A DNA stretch of 29,479 bases from Thecamonas trahens ATCC 50062 (taxonomy: Eukaryota > Apusozoa > Apusomonadida > Apusomonadidae): positions 103,782-133,260 of the forward strand of contig NW_013657624.1 in the NCBI RefSeq assembly GCF_000142905.1. The letters are read 5' to 3'. A model generated the notes under the pieces. It was not told the DNA's origin, did not search any database, and saw only the letters and a list, made by a program, of their open reading frames with translations. Made by a program: the position numbers and the translations under genes. This document shows positions 20,201 to 26,775 of the stretch, piece after piece (positions within the stretch are counted from its first letter, which is position 1; every line of letters begins with the position of its first letter).

Positions 20201-21042
20201 AGGCCCTCCATCGACGCCGAGAGCTCGAGAACCTCAGACGCCTCCGGATTGGCCTTGCGCAGAGCGCGGAGCAGTGTCTGCATCTCCAGTCGCCGCTTGG
20301 TGATAGCAGCGAGGATCTTGTCCTTGGTCACCTTTGACTTGGCTTTTGAACCGGCGGCAGCGACAGCAGAAGCGTCGGCGAGGGCTGAAGCTGAGGACGC
20401 CGACGACGACGACGACGGCCCGTCTGGCTGCCGCCGCTTGACCTTGCGGACACGCCGCTTCTTCTTTCCCCTGCTCTGCTTGCGAGCAGGCGACTTGGAA
20501 GGCAGCAGAGCTTTGGCGGACGGCGGAGCATGCGCGGGACGAGCGATGTGAGCAGAATTATGGCGCTCAAGATGCAGGCGCAGGGCACGCTTGATGCCCT
20601 CGTCGGAGCCGTGGAGAACCCACCAGGCGACAAACTCGCGGAGATCGATGTGGGCGTTGTCGTCCTTGTTGACACGAGCAAAAGTGGCGTCGAGCTCAGC
20701 CGGATCCAAGGCGTGGCCGGCGAGGAGGGTGAAGACGGTGGCAAACTCAGCCTTGTTGATGAGGCGGTCGCCGTCCGAGTCGAAGAGGGCAAAGGCGTTC
20801 TTGGCCTCGGTCGCCTTGAGCTCGCGGATGACCGACGAGGTGTCCGCCACTCGCGCCCGCAGTGCAGCCAGCACCTCTGCGTTCGCGCCCTCGGCCTCCA
20901 TCCGTCGCAACTTCTTCCGCAGCACCCGCTTCTCGCGCAGCAGCTTCTTCAGGCGCACCTCCATGTCCGGCACCAGCGCCGCCTCGCCCGCCGCAGGCCC
21001 TGCTTCTGCTGCCGTACACGACGCAAGCCCACCACCGTCCAT
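17212..21042 (-). CDS. EF-hand protein with two tandem RasGEF (Cdc25) domains
   Basis: This is a 1276-residue intronless ORF. RasGEF domains eject GDP from Ras-family GTPases. A basic coiled-coil-like helix covers residues 27-50. Two canonical EF-hand loops follow: D88-E99 (DSDGDRLINKAE) and N125-E136 (NKDDNAHIDLRE). A basic tract KKKRRVRKVKRR lies near 193-204 and a Ser-rich linker after it. A RasGEF-N-like region starts near 380. The first catalytic domain spans about 615-830 (SPLELARQLTYHDY; NYLSCFAITTAL; PAVPYTGPF). A Ser/Asp-rich linker separates it from a second domain at about 958-1195 (VLEIARQMSLVAFDLY; NNFGSVEAIVSGLL with RLEHTFALLPEAYRSQL; PVVPLLAPHL). The C-terminus is basic. RasGRP proteins also combine RasGEF with EF-hands, but have one GEF domain and C-terminal EF-hands. 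The gene diverges from the PH-Ras gene. Confidence 0.9.
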   Translation of the reverse strand: MDGGGLASCTAAEAGPAAGEAALVPDMEVRLKKLLREKRVLRKKLRRMEAEGANAEVLAALRARVADTSSVIRELKATEAKNAFALFDSDGDRLINKAEFATVFTLLAGHALDPAELDATFARVNKDDNAHIDLREFVAWWVLHGSDEGIKRALRLHLERHNSAHIARPAHAPPSAKALLPSKSPARKQSRGKKKRRVRKVKRRQPDGPSSSSSASSASALADASAVAAAGSKAKSKVTKDKILAAITKRRLEMQTLLRALRKANPEASEVLELSASMEGLMQTLRSVALASGLTLSSSMSSSSSVSSSFSASVPASVVSDYEPEDGASESGLLARRGLQTMSEARSAEKVVMMEMVTPVSPATHAQLGLGSGAYTPAQAAPDLQVYFPYFNGLYSNKYLHSSVETMNLELLLRRVLEPGRYDEDLRDVLLLTHRRFLPTVDLLRVLKERFWCEPVASMPRKVFDTHQVAIRMEVLDFVAEWVAGHAHDFGSDVVYSASDLAVAAGASRSAISSSSDEDNGSEVELGERGKPEMRAVLDKAYPSPRAELEDFLKFVAGAVPSHNLAAEVIQRADDVLGELQRSVAAFERVAAEPCTVYNVAGMREQTPAPILPSGNLHSLNRILQLSPLELARQLTYHDYAVYRSVRPSEFLKKQPRAALDALTARFNATEAFAASQILLTRQLRQRVLVICRLIDSARACKALDNYLSCFAITTALVKTTVSRLTHTFELLPQDYRDSLAELERLIQPPWLEYQRVLRYVAAPAVPYTGPFESKLAAIEANMESFDEGLLDVSKFEAISKEISAVLRWQTAPVYAIQPVTMVEKFLQFSPGLTDNQQLDASNALQPRAHGKSTTESQQARMRSGTFKELNAASMSGEDKSIAAEALDAAAALLDPFSALGSDSDDGEVEVESPPEMANIVKPVFSETGTSLTVRSQAAEFPEPYTITAPPPLSSLDSVHVLEIARQMSLVAFDLYSAIPEEQFFAAVEAQPAPAVEALRARHAFERQWAASMLLRYDAAKMDLDSELESRAHRLCMLLDIAACCLLLNNFGSVEAIVSGLLRPGSPVQRLEHTFALLPEAYRSQLEIFRHLISKTNPRLYFKAVKKATPPVVPLLAPHLRAMQMVRSEQAEYRTHPVTLKHLSMLASYSEYPYRLHIVPVVAEFVTNAALLMDVKDQARASLLVEPPGWSPRNLVMNLLFHRHAKFKHESDVPHLLPSHSKSGPGGLDLPHSWSSSSFVLVGQPQAPKTAGRKRHRFKPGKRHSSRASKRGFLFW

Positions 21043-21065
21043 GGGAGTGGGGAGTGGGGGGAGTG

Positions 21066-21326
21066 GAGTGGGGTCATTGGCTGTGACGGTGGCTGTGGCG
21101 GGTCACGCGCAGGCAGGGTGTGCTGGCAGTGGGAGTGCCTGAGGGCGGGGGGGGGGGGGAGTAGGGAATAGGGTGCGGGGACTGGCATCGGGCAAGGGAG
21201 GGGGGAGATCAGGGGGAGGGCATCGGGCCGGGAGGAGTGGGGTGCGGTCATCTGCTATGGCGGTGGCTGTGGCGGGTCACGCGCAGGCAGTGTGTGCTGG
21301 CAGCAGTGGCAGTGCCTGAGGCGGGG
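21066..21326. repeat. Direct repeat pair upstream of the RasGEF gene
   Basis: Copy 1 at 21066-21150 and copy 2 at 21235-21326 run parallel with small indels. They share a perfect 30-base core (21087-21116 and 21261-21290; starts CGGTGGCTGTGG, ends GCGCAGGCAG), then GTGTGCTGGCAG and AGTGCCTGAG, and both end in G-runs. The offset is about 170 bases. A shorter related string (CGGTGGCTGTGG) recurs near 22392 in the PH-Ras intron. Confidence 0.8.
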
Positions 21327-21885
21327 AGGGGGGGAGCAACATGGAGAGTTCTCTGGCGCCGGCTAGAGTCTAAGTATATCACCAGTAACAGCGGCATTCG
21401 TCAGATCGGGATGGTTGGGAGAGTGTAGAGAGTGCTGCCGTGTGTAGACGAGGATCACATTGGCTCTCAGGTTCGATGCTGTGGTGCAGCACGGTTTTCT
21501 TGATCTACATCTTTTCATCTAGGGCAGCAGGAAGCAAGAGACCATGAGAGGCTCGTAGTCTTTTGAGCCACAGAACATGATCGCAGCTGCCACCACCAGC
21601 ACAGCTCAAAGAGCTTACCCATGCATTTCGCAACGATTATCAACAAAGGATGCGGTCTGTCCGCCTCTCTGCGTATGTGATGGAAGCAACTGATCCGAGC
21701 TGATCTACGCTGATGCGCTGATGCGCTGAGTACGCACACAGGCAAGCAGACCAAACACTGCTGTTGCCAAAGCTAATGGACATGCCGATATAGAAGCGAT
21801 TGGCAGCATCCCAGACGACAAGACGGGCTGGTGTGGGGGGGCGGCTTGCCGGTGCGAGGGTCTGGCGACAGCACCTGGTGGACCG

Positions 21886-21907
21886 AGATAAATATTATAT
21901 TTTTTTG
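21886..21907. promoter_or_regulatory. AT-rich box with T7 tract upstream of PH-Ras
   Basis: The string ATAAATATTATATTTTTTT stands alone in very GC-rich surroundings, about 135 bases before the predicted PH-Ras start at 22041. It could be a TATA-like promoter element for PH-Ras. On the plus strand the T7 run could also end a Pol III transcript, though no Pol III gene was identified upstream. Position and composition are the only evidence. Confidence 0.3.
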
Positions 21908-22040
21908 ACCTAGTCATTCCGCCGGCCAGGCCATTGGAAGGACGGCAGGCGGAGCAAGTGCGGCGGGTGCGGGGGGGAAAGGGGAGGCGGAGAGCGGGGA
22001 GGATACATTTGACGCCAAAGGGGCGTGTGCAGGCAGCAGG

Positions 22041-23343
22041 ATGGCGGACCCTGCAGGACCGGGTATGCGTATGTGTGAAGGGAGTGTGCGTATGTGTGTG
22101 TGTGGGGGGGATGGGAGTGTGTGGCTGAGGAAGGGAACGGCATGTGTAGGGTGGGTGGGGAGGTGGCTCTCTGGCTGGTGGGCAAGTGGTTGCTGGTGGT
22201 GGTGGTGGTGGTGGTGGTCAGGAACACCTTTTTTTTGTGGCTGGCCGTTGCGAACAAGGGGGGTGGTTGGGGGAAAGGGGAGGAGGAGGTGGGCATGGCG
22301 TGGGGTGGGACGGGGGAAGGGCCGGTACTTATGTGTGTGTGTGTGTACCTGTGTGTGTGGTTGTGGTTGGTCTCGTATGGCTGTGGCGGTGGCTGTGGTG
22401 TGGCTCCCGTTCGGGTTGGCTGACTGGCGCGTTGGGCGGGCGGGTGGTGGCGGTGGCGGGGGCAGGTGGGGCGGGGGAGGGCAAGCGTGGCTTCCTGACC
22501 AAGCAGGGCGGCGGGAACAAGGCCAAGACGTGGAAGAAGCGGCTGTTTGTGCTGGAGGGCCATACTTTGTCGTACTACAAGAATAGCAAAGCGACGGCAC
22601 CGCTGGGGATCATTTCGCTCTCGGGATGCACTATCTCGCCGGCGGACTCGATCAAGAAGAAGAACTGCTTCCAGGTCTACCACCCCATTCGGCGGACGTT
22701 CTACATTTACGCGGAGAGCCAGGAGGAGATGCTGGACTGGATGACGGCCATCCGGGAACACGTCCCGCGTAGCGATTCTTCACTGTTGACGTACAAGATC
22801 GTTATGCTGGGCGCAGGTGGTGTGGGCAAGTCGGCGCTGACGCTGCAGTTTGTCAACAACATGTTCCTGGCCGACTACGAGCCGACCATCGAAGACTCGT
22901 TCCTGAAGCAGCTGACAGTGGACGGGCAGTCGTGCAGACTATCGATCCTCGATACGGCGGGCCAGGAAGAGTACACCACCATCACCGACCAGTACATTGA
23001 GGTTGGCGAGGGCTTTGTACTCGTCTTTGACATCACCTCGGCGGCCTCGTTTGAGGACGTCAAGAAGGTCCACTCCAAGGTTCGCCGGGTCACTGAGGCC
23101 ATGGACGACCTGCCGCCGATGGTGCTTGTGGGCAACAAGGTTGACCTGGTCGACTTGCGCCAGGTGGAGAAGGAGACCGCCGAGTCGCTCGCCGCACAAT
23201 TTGGCTGCCCGTACTTTGAGGCGTCAGCCCTTACTCGGGAGAACGTCGAGAACGTCTTCCACGAGATCACTCGCATCATGCGTGCCAACGATGCCGAAGA
23301 CGATGTCAACATCAAGCGCGACAAGAAATGCATCATCTCATGA
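22041..23343 (+). CDS. PH-Ras fusion GTPase with C-terminal CaaX box (one predicted intron)
   Basis: Predicted exons are 22041-22062 and 22466-23343. The donor is GTATGC at 22063, the acceptor AG is at 22464-22465, and phases match, giving 299 residues starting MADPAGPGGAGEGKRGFL. Residues about 14-106 are a PH domain (RGFLTKQGGGNKAKTWKKRLFVL; final helix with the invariant Trp in LDWMTAI), which binds phosphoinositides or protein. Residues 116-280 are a complete Ras G domain: GAGGVGKS 123-130, YEPTIEDSF with Thr148 (Ras T35), DTAGQE with Gln174 (Q61), GNKVDL and EASAL. Gly125 matches Ras G12, so the enzyme looks wild-type for hydrolysis. The tail KRDKKCIIS has basic residues and a CaaX ending in Ser, predicting farnesylation. 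The linker is only about 9 residues. The frame is also open back to ATG 22186, but that stretch is Gly/Val/Cys-rich GT-repeat translation, so I read it as intron. Confidence 0.88.
22063..22465 (+). other. Predicted GT-AG intron of PH-Ras, GT/GGT-repeat rich
   Basis: The 403-base interval begins GTATGC and ends GGGGGCAG. It contains (TG)n runs near 22084-22104 and 22331-22345, a (GGT)n run near 22191-22218 and a T7 run near 22231. Exon 1 ends in phase 1 at 22062. Among the nearby AGs, only the one at 22464-22465 restores the PH frame in the right phase. This is the clearest intron candidate in the window. Confidence 0.6.
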
Positions 23344-23717
23344 CTCTCCACGTGTTCCTCCCGTGCACAAACAAAAAATCGTGTCCAGGGACCTGATTCT
23401 GCCAAAGCCCAATCGAGCACAGAGAGGGGGGGGGGGGGAGAGGCTAGAAAGTGAGTGCGGGGAAATGAAGCAGCGGTGCGTGGAGCAAGCGAGGCATGCA
23501 CTGCTCATGCTCGAGCGGCGCTGGCTTGTCTGTGTGATGGCTCCTGGGAGCCCTGGCGTGGCCAAGACTCCTTCCCCCAAGGCAAACGAACGAACGAGTG
23601 AATGAACGAATTGGCAGCCGGAGGCGGCAGCTGGCTGTGGCCGGCGATGGGGCGATGGGGTGACGGGGTGACGGAGCGACGGGGCACCCGACTCTTGCCA
23701 CCATCGCCATCAGGCCC
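23344..23717. repeat. Intergenic spacer with AACG and GATGGGG-like short repeats
   Basis: After the PH-Ras stop this 374-base spacer holds an A6 run (23372-23377), a G12-like run near 23426-23438, a short (AACG)n array with variants at about 23583-23610, and an 8-base tandem of the type GCGATGGG/GTGACGGG at about 23644-23685. No ORF here is convincing. The AACG array resembles the one upstream of the IQ gene (29297-29371). Confidence 0.6.
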
Positions 23718-24248
23718 ATGGCGATGCGCACGATGGACGGACCAGCGGACGGGGGCGGTGCTGGGCAGGCGATGCCACGGGATGCGGACGCGGCTGTCAG
23801 CGTATCGTCGCCCGGGCGGGGCTCACGGGCGCGGGCACGGGCGCGGGCACGTGCCCAGGCGCGGGCGGCGGAGCGGGCGCAGGGCGGCGGGACAGCGGCG
23901 GCGGCGGCAGCGGCCGACAAGCCACCCTCCCGCCCTCTCGACGGATGGGTCGAGGTGGTGCCGTTGCCGGGACTGGACCTGCCCGAGCTGGAGGCCGGGC
24001 ATGGCGGTGAGCGCGGCAATGGCGGCAGCAGCCGGGGCGGGCGCGATGGCGCCGATGGCAGTGATGGCGCGAGCGATGACGTGAGCAGTGGTGATTGGAC
24101 GGGCGGTGGTGATGGGACGGGCAGCGGTGGTGGCGCGGGCGGCGGTGGTGGCGCGGGCGGCGGTGGTGGCGTGGGCGGTGCGGCTGCCCGCGGCAAGACG
24201 CCCGCGGTGTTGGCGGAGCCGTTAGCGACTCTCAACTATGGCTGGTGA
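23718..24248 (+). CDS. Low-complexity hypothetical ORF upstream of the MFS transporter
   Basis: The 176-residue ORF starts at ATG 23718 (an earlier in-frame ATG is not evident). It has an Arg-Ala repeat near residues 35-50, a short segment of normal composition (DGWVEVVPLPGLDLPELEAG), then Gly/Asp/Ser-rich and Gly-Ala repeats. It ends in TPAVLAEPLATLNYGW, which is the start of the decayed copy of the transporter 5' region. It may be a separate poorly conserved gene, or a cytosolic N-terminal extension of the transporter joined by splicing across the duplication; or it may not be translated. I cannot decide between these. Confidence 0.35.
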   Translation: MAMRTMDGPADGGGAGQAMPRDADAAVSVSSPGRGSRARARARARAQARAAERAQGGGTAAAAAAADKPPSRPLDGWVEVVPLPGLDLPELEAGHGGERGNGGSSRGGRDGADGSDGASDDVSSGDWTGGGDGTGSGGGAGGGGGAGGGGGVGGAAARGKTPAVLAEPLATLNYGW

Positions 24249-24415
24249 TGGTGAGCTCTGCGCTGGGACTGTCGCGCTGGCTCTCTACCAATGCTTAGGA
24301 ACCTGACTCAAGGAGAGACGCCCGCGGCGTTGGCGGTGCCGGGAGCGACTCGCAATCTATGGCTGGTGGTGGTGGCATCGGCGCTGGCACTGTCGTGCTG
24401 GTTCTCGACCAATGC
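24196..24415 (+). repeat. Tandem duplication of the transporter's first membrane helix, first copy decayed
   Basis: Copy A (24196-24294, 99 bases) and copy B (24316-24415, 100 bases) align along their whole length. Both start AGACGCCCGCGG and end ACCAATGC. Copy B encodes TPAALAVPGATRNLWLVV...FSTNA, the start of the MFS protein. Copy A lacks one base at CAAC/TATGG relative to CAATC/TATGG, so its frame hits TGA at 24246-24248. Even in the corrected frame it ends at TAG 24295-24297. It is a pseudo-copy made by local duplication; the two now differ at roughly one base in five. Confidence 0.85.
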
Positions 24416-25558
24416 GGTGGCACCTGCGCTCGAGGCGGAGGAGGGCTACAGCACGAGCGAGGTGGCCTGGCTCTCGTCGGCCGTCCAGCTGGGCTTTGTG
24501 GCGGGCACACTCGCGCTGGCTACGATCAACGTGGCCGATGTGATGCGGACGCGGACGCTGTTTGCAGTGTCAGCGGCGGCGACGGCAGCGTCGAACCTGG
24601 CGGTGGCCTTTGTGGCGCCCAAGGACGTCGGCGGCTTTGGCGCGCTGCTGGTGCTGCGGGCGCTGACAGGCATGTTCCTGGGCGGCGTCTACCCCCCGGC
24701 ATGAAGATTGTGTGTGGGTGGTACGTCCGCAACCGCGGCCTGGCCATCGGGCTCATGATTGGGGCGCTCTCGCTCGGCTCTGGCTCGCCACATCTGTTGC
24801 GGTCGATCTTCACCCGGGCGTGGCGGACCACGATCTACCTCTCGTCAGCGAGCGCTCTACTGAGTGCAGTCGTAGTCCGCGGGGCCGTCGGCGACGGGCC
24901 ATACGAGCCGGCGCCAGCGGTCCTGCATCCAGGTATTCTGCTGCAGGCGTTTTCCAAGCCGGCGCCGCGGCTGGCGGTGCTCGGCTACGTCGGGCACATG
25001 TGGGAGCTGTACGCCATGTGGGCGTGGCTGCCCAAGTACTTTGAGGACGTGCATGGCGAGGCGCGGATTGCAGCACTGGGCTCGATCCGGCTCTCGTCGC
25101 TACTCTCGTTTGCCGTCTTTGTGGCTGGCGCTCTCGGCTGTGTCGGCGGCGGCGTGCTGTCGGAGATGTACGGGCGGACGGCGGTGACGTCTGCAGCGAT
25201 GGTCATCTCGGGCACCTGCGCCGCCATCTTTGGGTTCATTCCGCGCTCGCTCGACATCATTGTCGTTATCCTCGCCCTCGTCTGGGGCGTCAGCGTGGTG
25301 GCCGACTCGGCCCAGTTCTCCACTGCCGTTACCGAGCTCACCGACCCGCGCTACCGCGGCACGCTCCTCACCATCTCGACCTCGGTCGGCTTCCTCGTCT
25401 CGGCCATCACCATTCTTGTCACGCCTGTCATTGAGGATGCTGCAGGCTGGGGCGTCGCCTTTCTCGTTCTTGCCATCGGCCCGCTCGGCGGCACTGCTGC
25501 AATGCTCGCCCTCCGCCTTCGGCCCGAGGCCCGCAACATGGCCGGCGGTAAGCGGTAG
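24291..25558 (+). CDS. MFS transporter, bacterial type, with a one-base frame break
   Basis: Major facilitator proteins are about 12-helix secondary transporters; the substrate is unknown. Part one (24291-24701) gives LWLVVVASALALSCWFSTN, AWLSSAVQLGFVAG and LRALTGMFLGGVYPP, then meets TGA at 24702-24704. Part two, one frame over, continues GMKIVCGWYVRNRGLAIGLM, GALSLGSGSPHLL, then GYVGHMWELYAMWAWLPKYF and six further helices to TAG 25556-25558. Joined, the protein is about 422 residues, the usual family length. The break is in the C6 run at 24692-24697; one more C restores YPPGMK, the expected family sequence. The GVYPPGMK and GHMWELYAMW motifs are those I associate with bacterial MFS proteins, so horizontal origin is possible. 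The start is uncertain: ATG 24291 lies in the end of the decayed upstream duplicate. Confidence 0.85.
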
Positions 25559-25779
25559 CATCTGGGCGTGTGTGACCGCGTGTGGGTGTTGATGCAGTGA
25601 GCAGTGATTACAATGATTGAGATGAGAGAGAGAGGGGGGGATGAGGCGGGCGATGACGGGGTGGGCGAGGCAGCCGTGTGGGCGAGGCAGCCGTGCGGGC
25701 GAGTCAGCCGGCGGCCGGCGGCACGACTCGACTCGCCAGAGGAGGCCGGGCGGAGCAGGTGGAGCAGGCGGAGCAGCAG
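25559..25779. repeat. Spacer with 16-bp tandem repeat before the UBA gene
   Basis: The 221-base spacer contains a GA-rich run near 25618-25640 and about three units of GTGGGCGAGGCAGCCG between 25659 and 25706. An in-frame ATG exists at 25678 inside the repeat, but the sequence from there to ATG 25780 is repeat-derived, so I place the gene start at 25780. Confidence 0.6.
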
Positions 25780-26775
25780 ATGTCGTCGACAGGCACCGGG
25801 CAGGACGAAGGCAGCAGGCAGGACGGAGGTGGCCGTGCGCCGACCGGCTTCGAGGCCGCGGTGGCCCGGGGCATGACCTCGGCCACCTTTGACACGGCGG
25901 CGGCCAACGTGGCCCGCGGCGACACACGCGCCGGCTTCACCGACGCCGGCGACAGGGTGGCCGAACTCATGGCCGGCGGCCTCGACTTTGATGCCGCCCG
26001 CCTGCAGCTGGTGTGCGAGCAGATGCGCGCCGCGGGCATCGATCCCGAGACGGGCCTTGCCCTGCCGCCGGCCTCGGCGACGTCGCTGCCGGCCTCGGCG
26101 CCACTAACCCGCGAGAGGGCGTCGTCGCGCTCGCGCCACGGACCGGGCTTTGTCAACATCATCCTGCTCCTGGATCTGGGCTTTCCCGAGGCCGACGCCC
26201 GCGCCGCCATGGCCGCCGCCGACAACAATCTCGCCCAGGCCCTGCTGTCGCTCGTCAACAGCCTGCCGCCGGACAAGGCCTCCTCTGTCAACAGAGGCTT
26301 TGCCCTTGAGCTGCTGGACTCGCTGCAAGAGGCCGAGATGGCCCGTGCCCGCGCCCGCGCCCAAGCTGTTGTATGTACCTCGAGCGAGCCATTGCCTCGA
26401 CCGCCACGACCGCTCATCGATCTTGATGACCTTGCGCCGCCGCTGCCTGCGACGGCCGTGCCTGCCTCTGCTGCGCCAGCCGCTGCTGCGACGTTTGGCG
26501 ACCTGGATCCGCTGGCACAAGCGCCGCCTCTGTCAGCAACACCGGTAGGGGTCAGAGGAGCCGACTGGATGGCCGATCTAAGTTCGGTCTTTGCCGCGCC
26601 GACTGTGTCGGTGTCGGCGCCGGCGCCGGCGCCGGCGCCGGCCACCGCCGCCGAGCTGATGACCAGGTCTGTGGCGGAGCTCAAGGCACTTGCGGCTGCA
26701 GCCGGAGTCGACGTCTCGACGTTTCGCGACAAGCAGCTGCTGGCGCAGCACCTGGCACAGATTACACACCTTTAA
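25780..26775 (+). CDS. UBA-domain protein with C-terminal SAP-like segment
   Basis: From ATG 25780 the ORF has 331 residues. A helical region near residues 22-92 (FEAAVARGMTSATFDTAAANV, MAGGLDFDAARLQLVCEQMRAAGID) is unrecognised. Residues about 126-168 form a UBA-like three-helix motif (LLDLGFPEADARAAMAAADNN followed by ALLSLV), with the MGF-loop equivalent LGF; UBA domains bind ubiquitin. A Pro/Ala-rich linker follows, with the acidic patch LIDLDDL and an Ala-Pro repeat. The last 37 residues (SVAELKALAAAAGVDVSTFRDK then LLAQHL) match the helix-turn-helix pattern of SAP or ARMET-C folds, which bind nucleic acid or protein. The combination suggests a ubiquitin adaptor. Its TAA stop shares bases with the stop of the convergent IQ gene. 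Confidence 0.75.
   Translation: MSSTGTGQDEGSRQDGGGRAPTGFEAAVARGMTSATFDTAAANVARGDTRAGFTDAGDRVAELMAGGLDFDAARLQLVCEQMRAAGIDPETGLALPPASATSLPASAPLTRERASSRSRHGPGFVNIILLLDLGFPEADARAAMAAADNNLAQALLSLVNSLPPDKASSVNRGFALELLDSLQEAEMARARARAQAVVCTSSEPLPRPPRPLIDLDDLAPPLPATAVPASAAPAAAATFGDLDPLAQAPPLSATPVGVRGADWMADLSSVFAAPTVSVSAPAPAPAPATAAELMTRSVAELKALAAAAGVDVSTFRDKQLLAQHLAQITHL

Larger units (their letters stand above)
21043..22040. promoter_or_regulatory. Divergent intergenic region between RasGEF and PH-Ras genes
   Basis: This is the longest true intergenic region in the window and must hold promoters for both divergent genes. It has three parts: a G-rich stretch with a direct duplication next to the RasGEF start (21066-21326); a clearly AT-richer, more even-composition island from about 21360 to 21830; and a G-rich part ending at the PH-Ras start. 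In the island there is a 7-bp inverted repeat GTGCTGC (21432-21438) / GCAGCAC (21486-21492), and small GCTGATGC tandem units near 21708-21727. Reading it for tRNA, U1, U2, U4, U5, U6, SRP and RNase P hallmarks gave nothing convincing. No ORF there has a sensible composition. Confidence 0.5.

Noticed and set aside
21460-21500. GGTTCGATGCT resembling a tRNA B box / T-arm
   Set aside because: No matching acceptor stem, anticodon arm or A box around it.
21775-21830. Minus-strand ATCGCTTCT as the start of a U2 snRNA
   Set aside because: The similarity stops after about nine bases; the branch-recognition region is absent.
22186-22465. N-terminal extension of PH-Ras from ATG 22186
   Set aside because: Its translation is GT/GGT-repeat (poly-Gly, VCVCV) and a phase-matched intron explains the region better.
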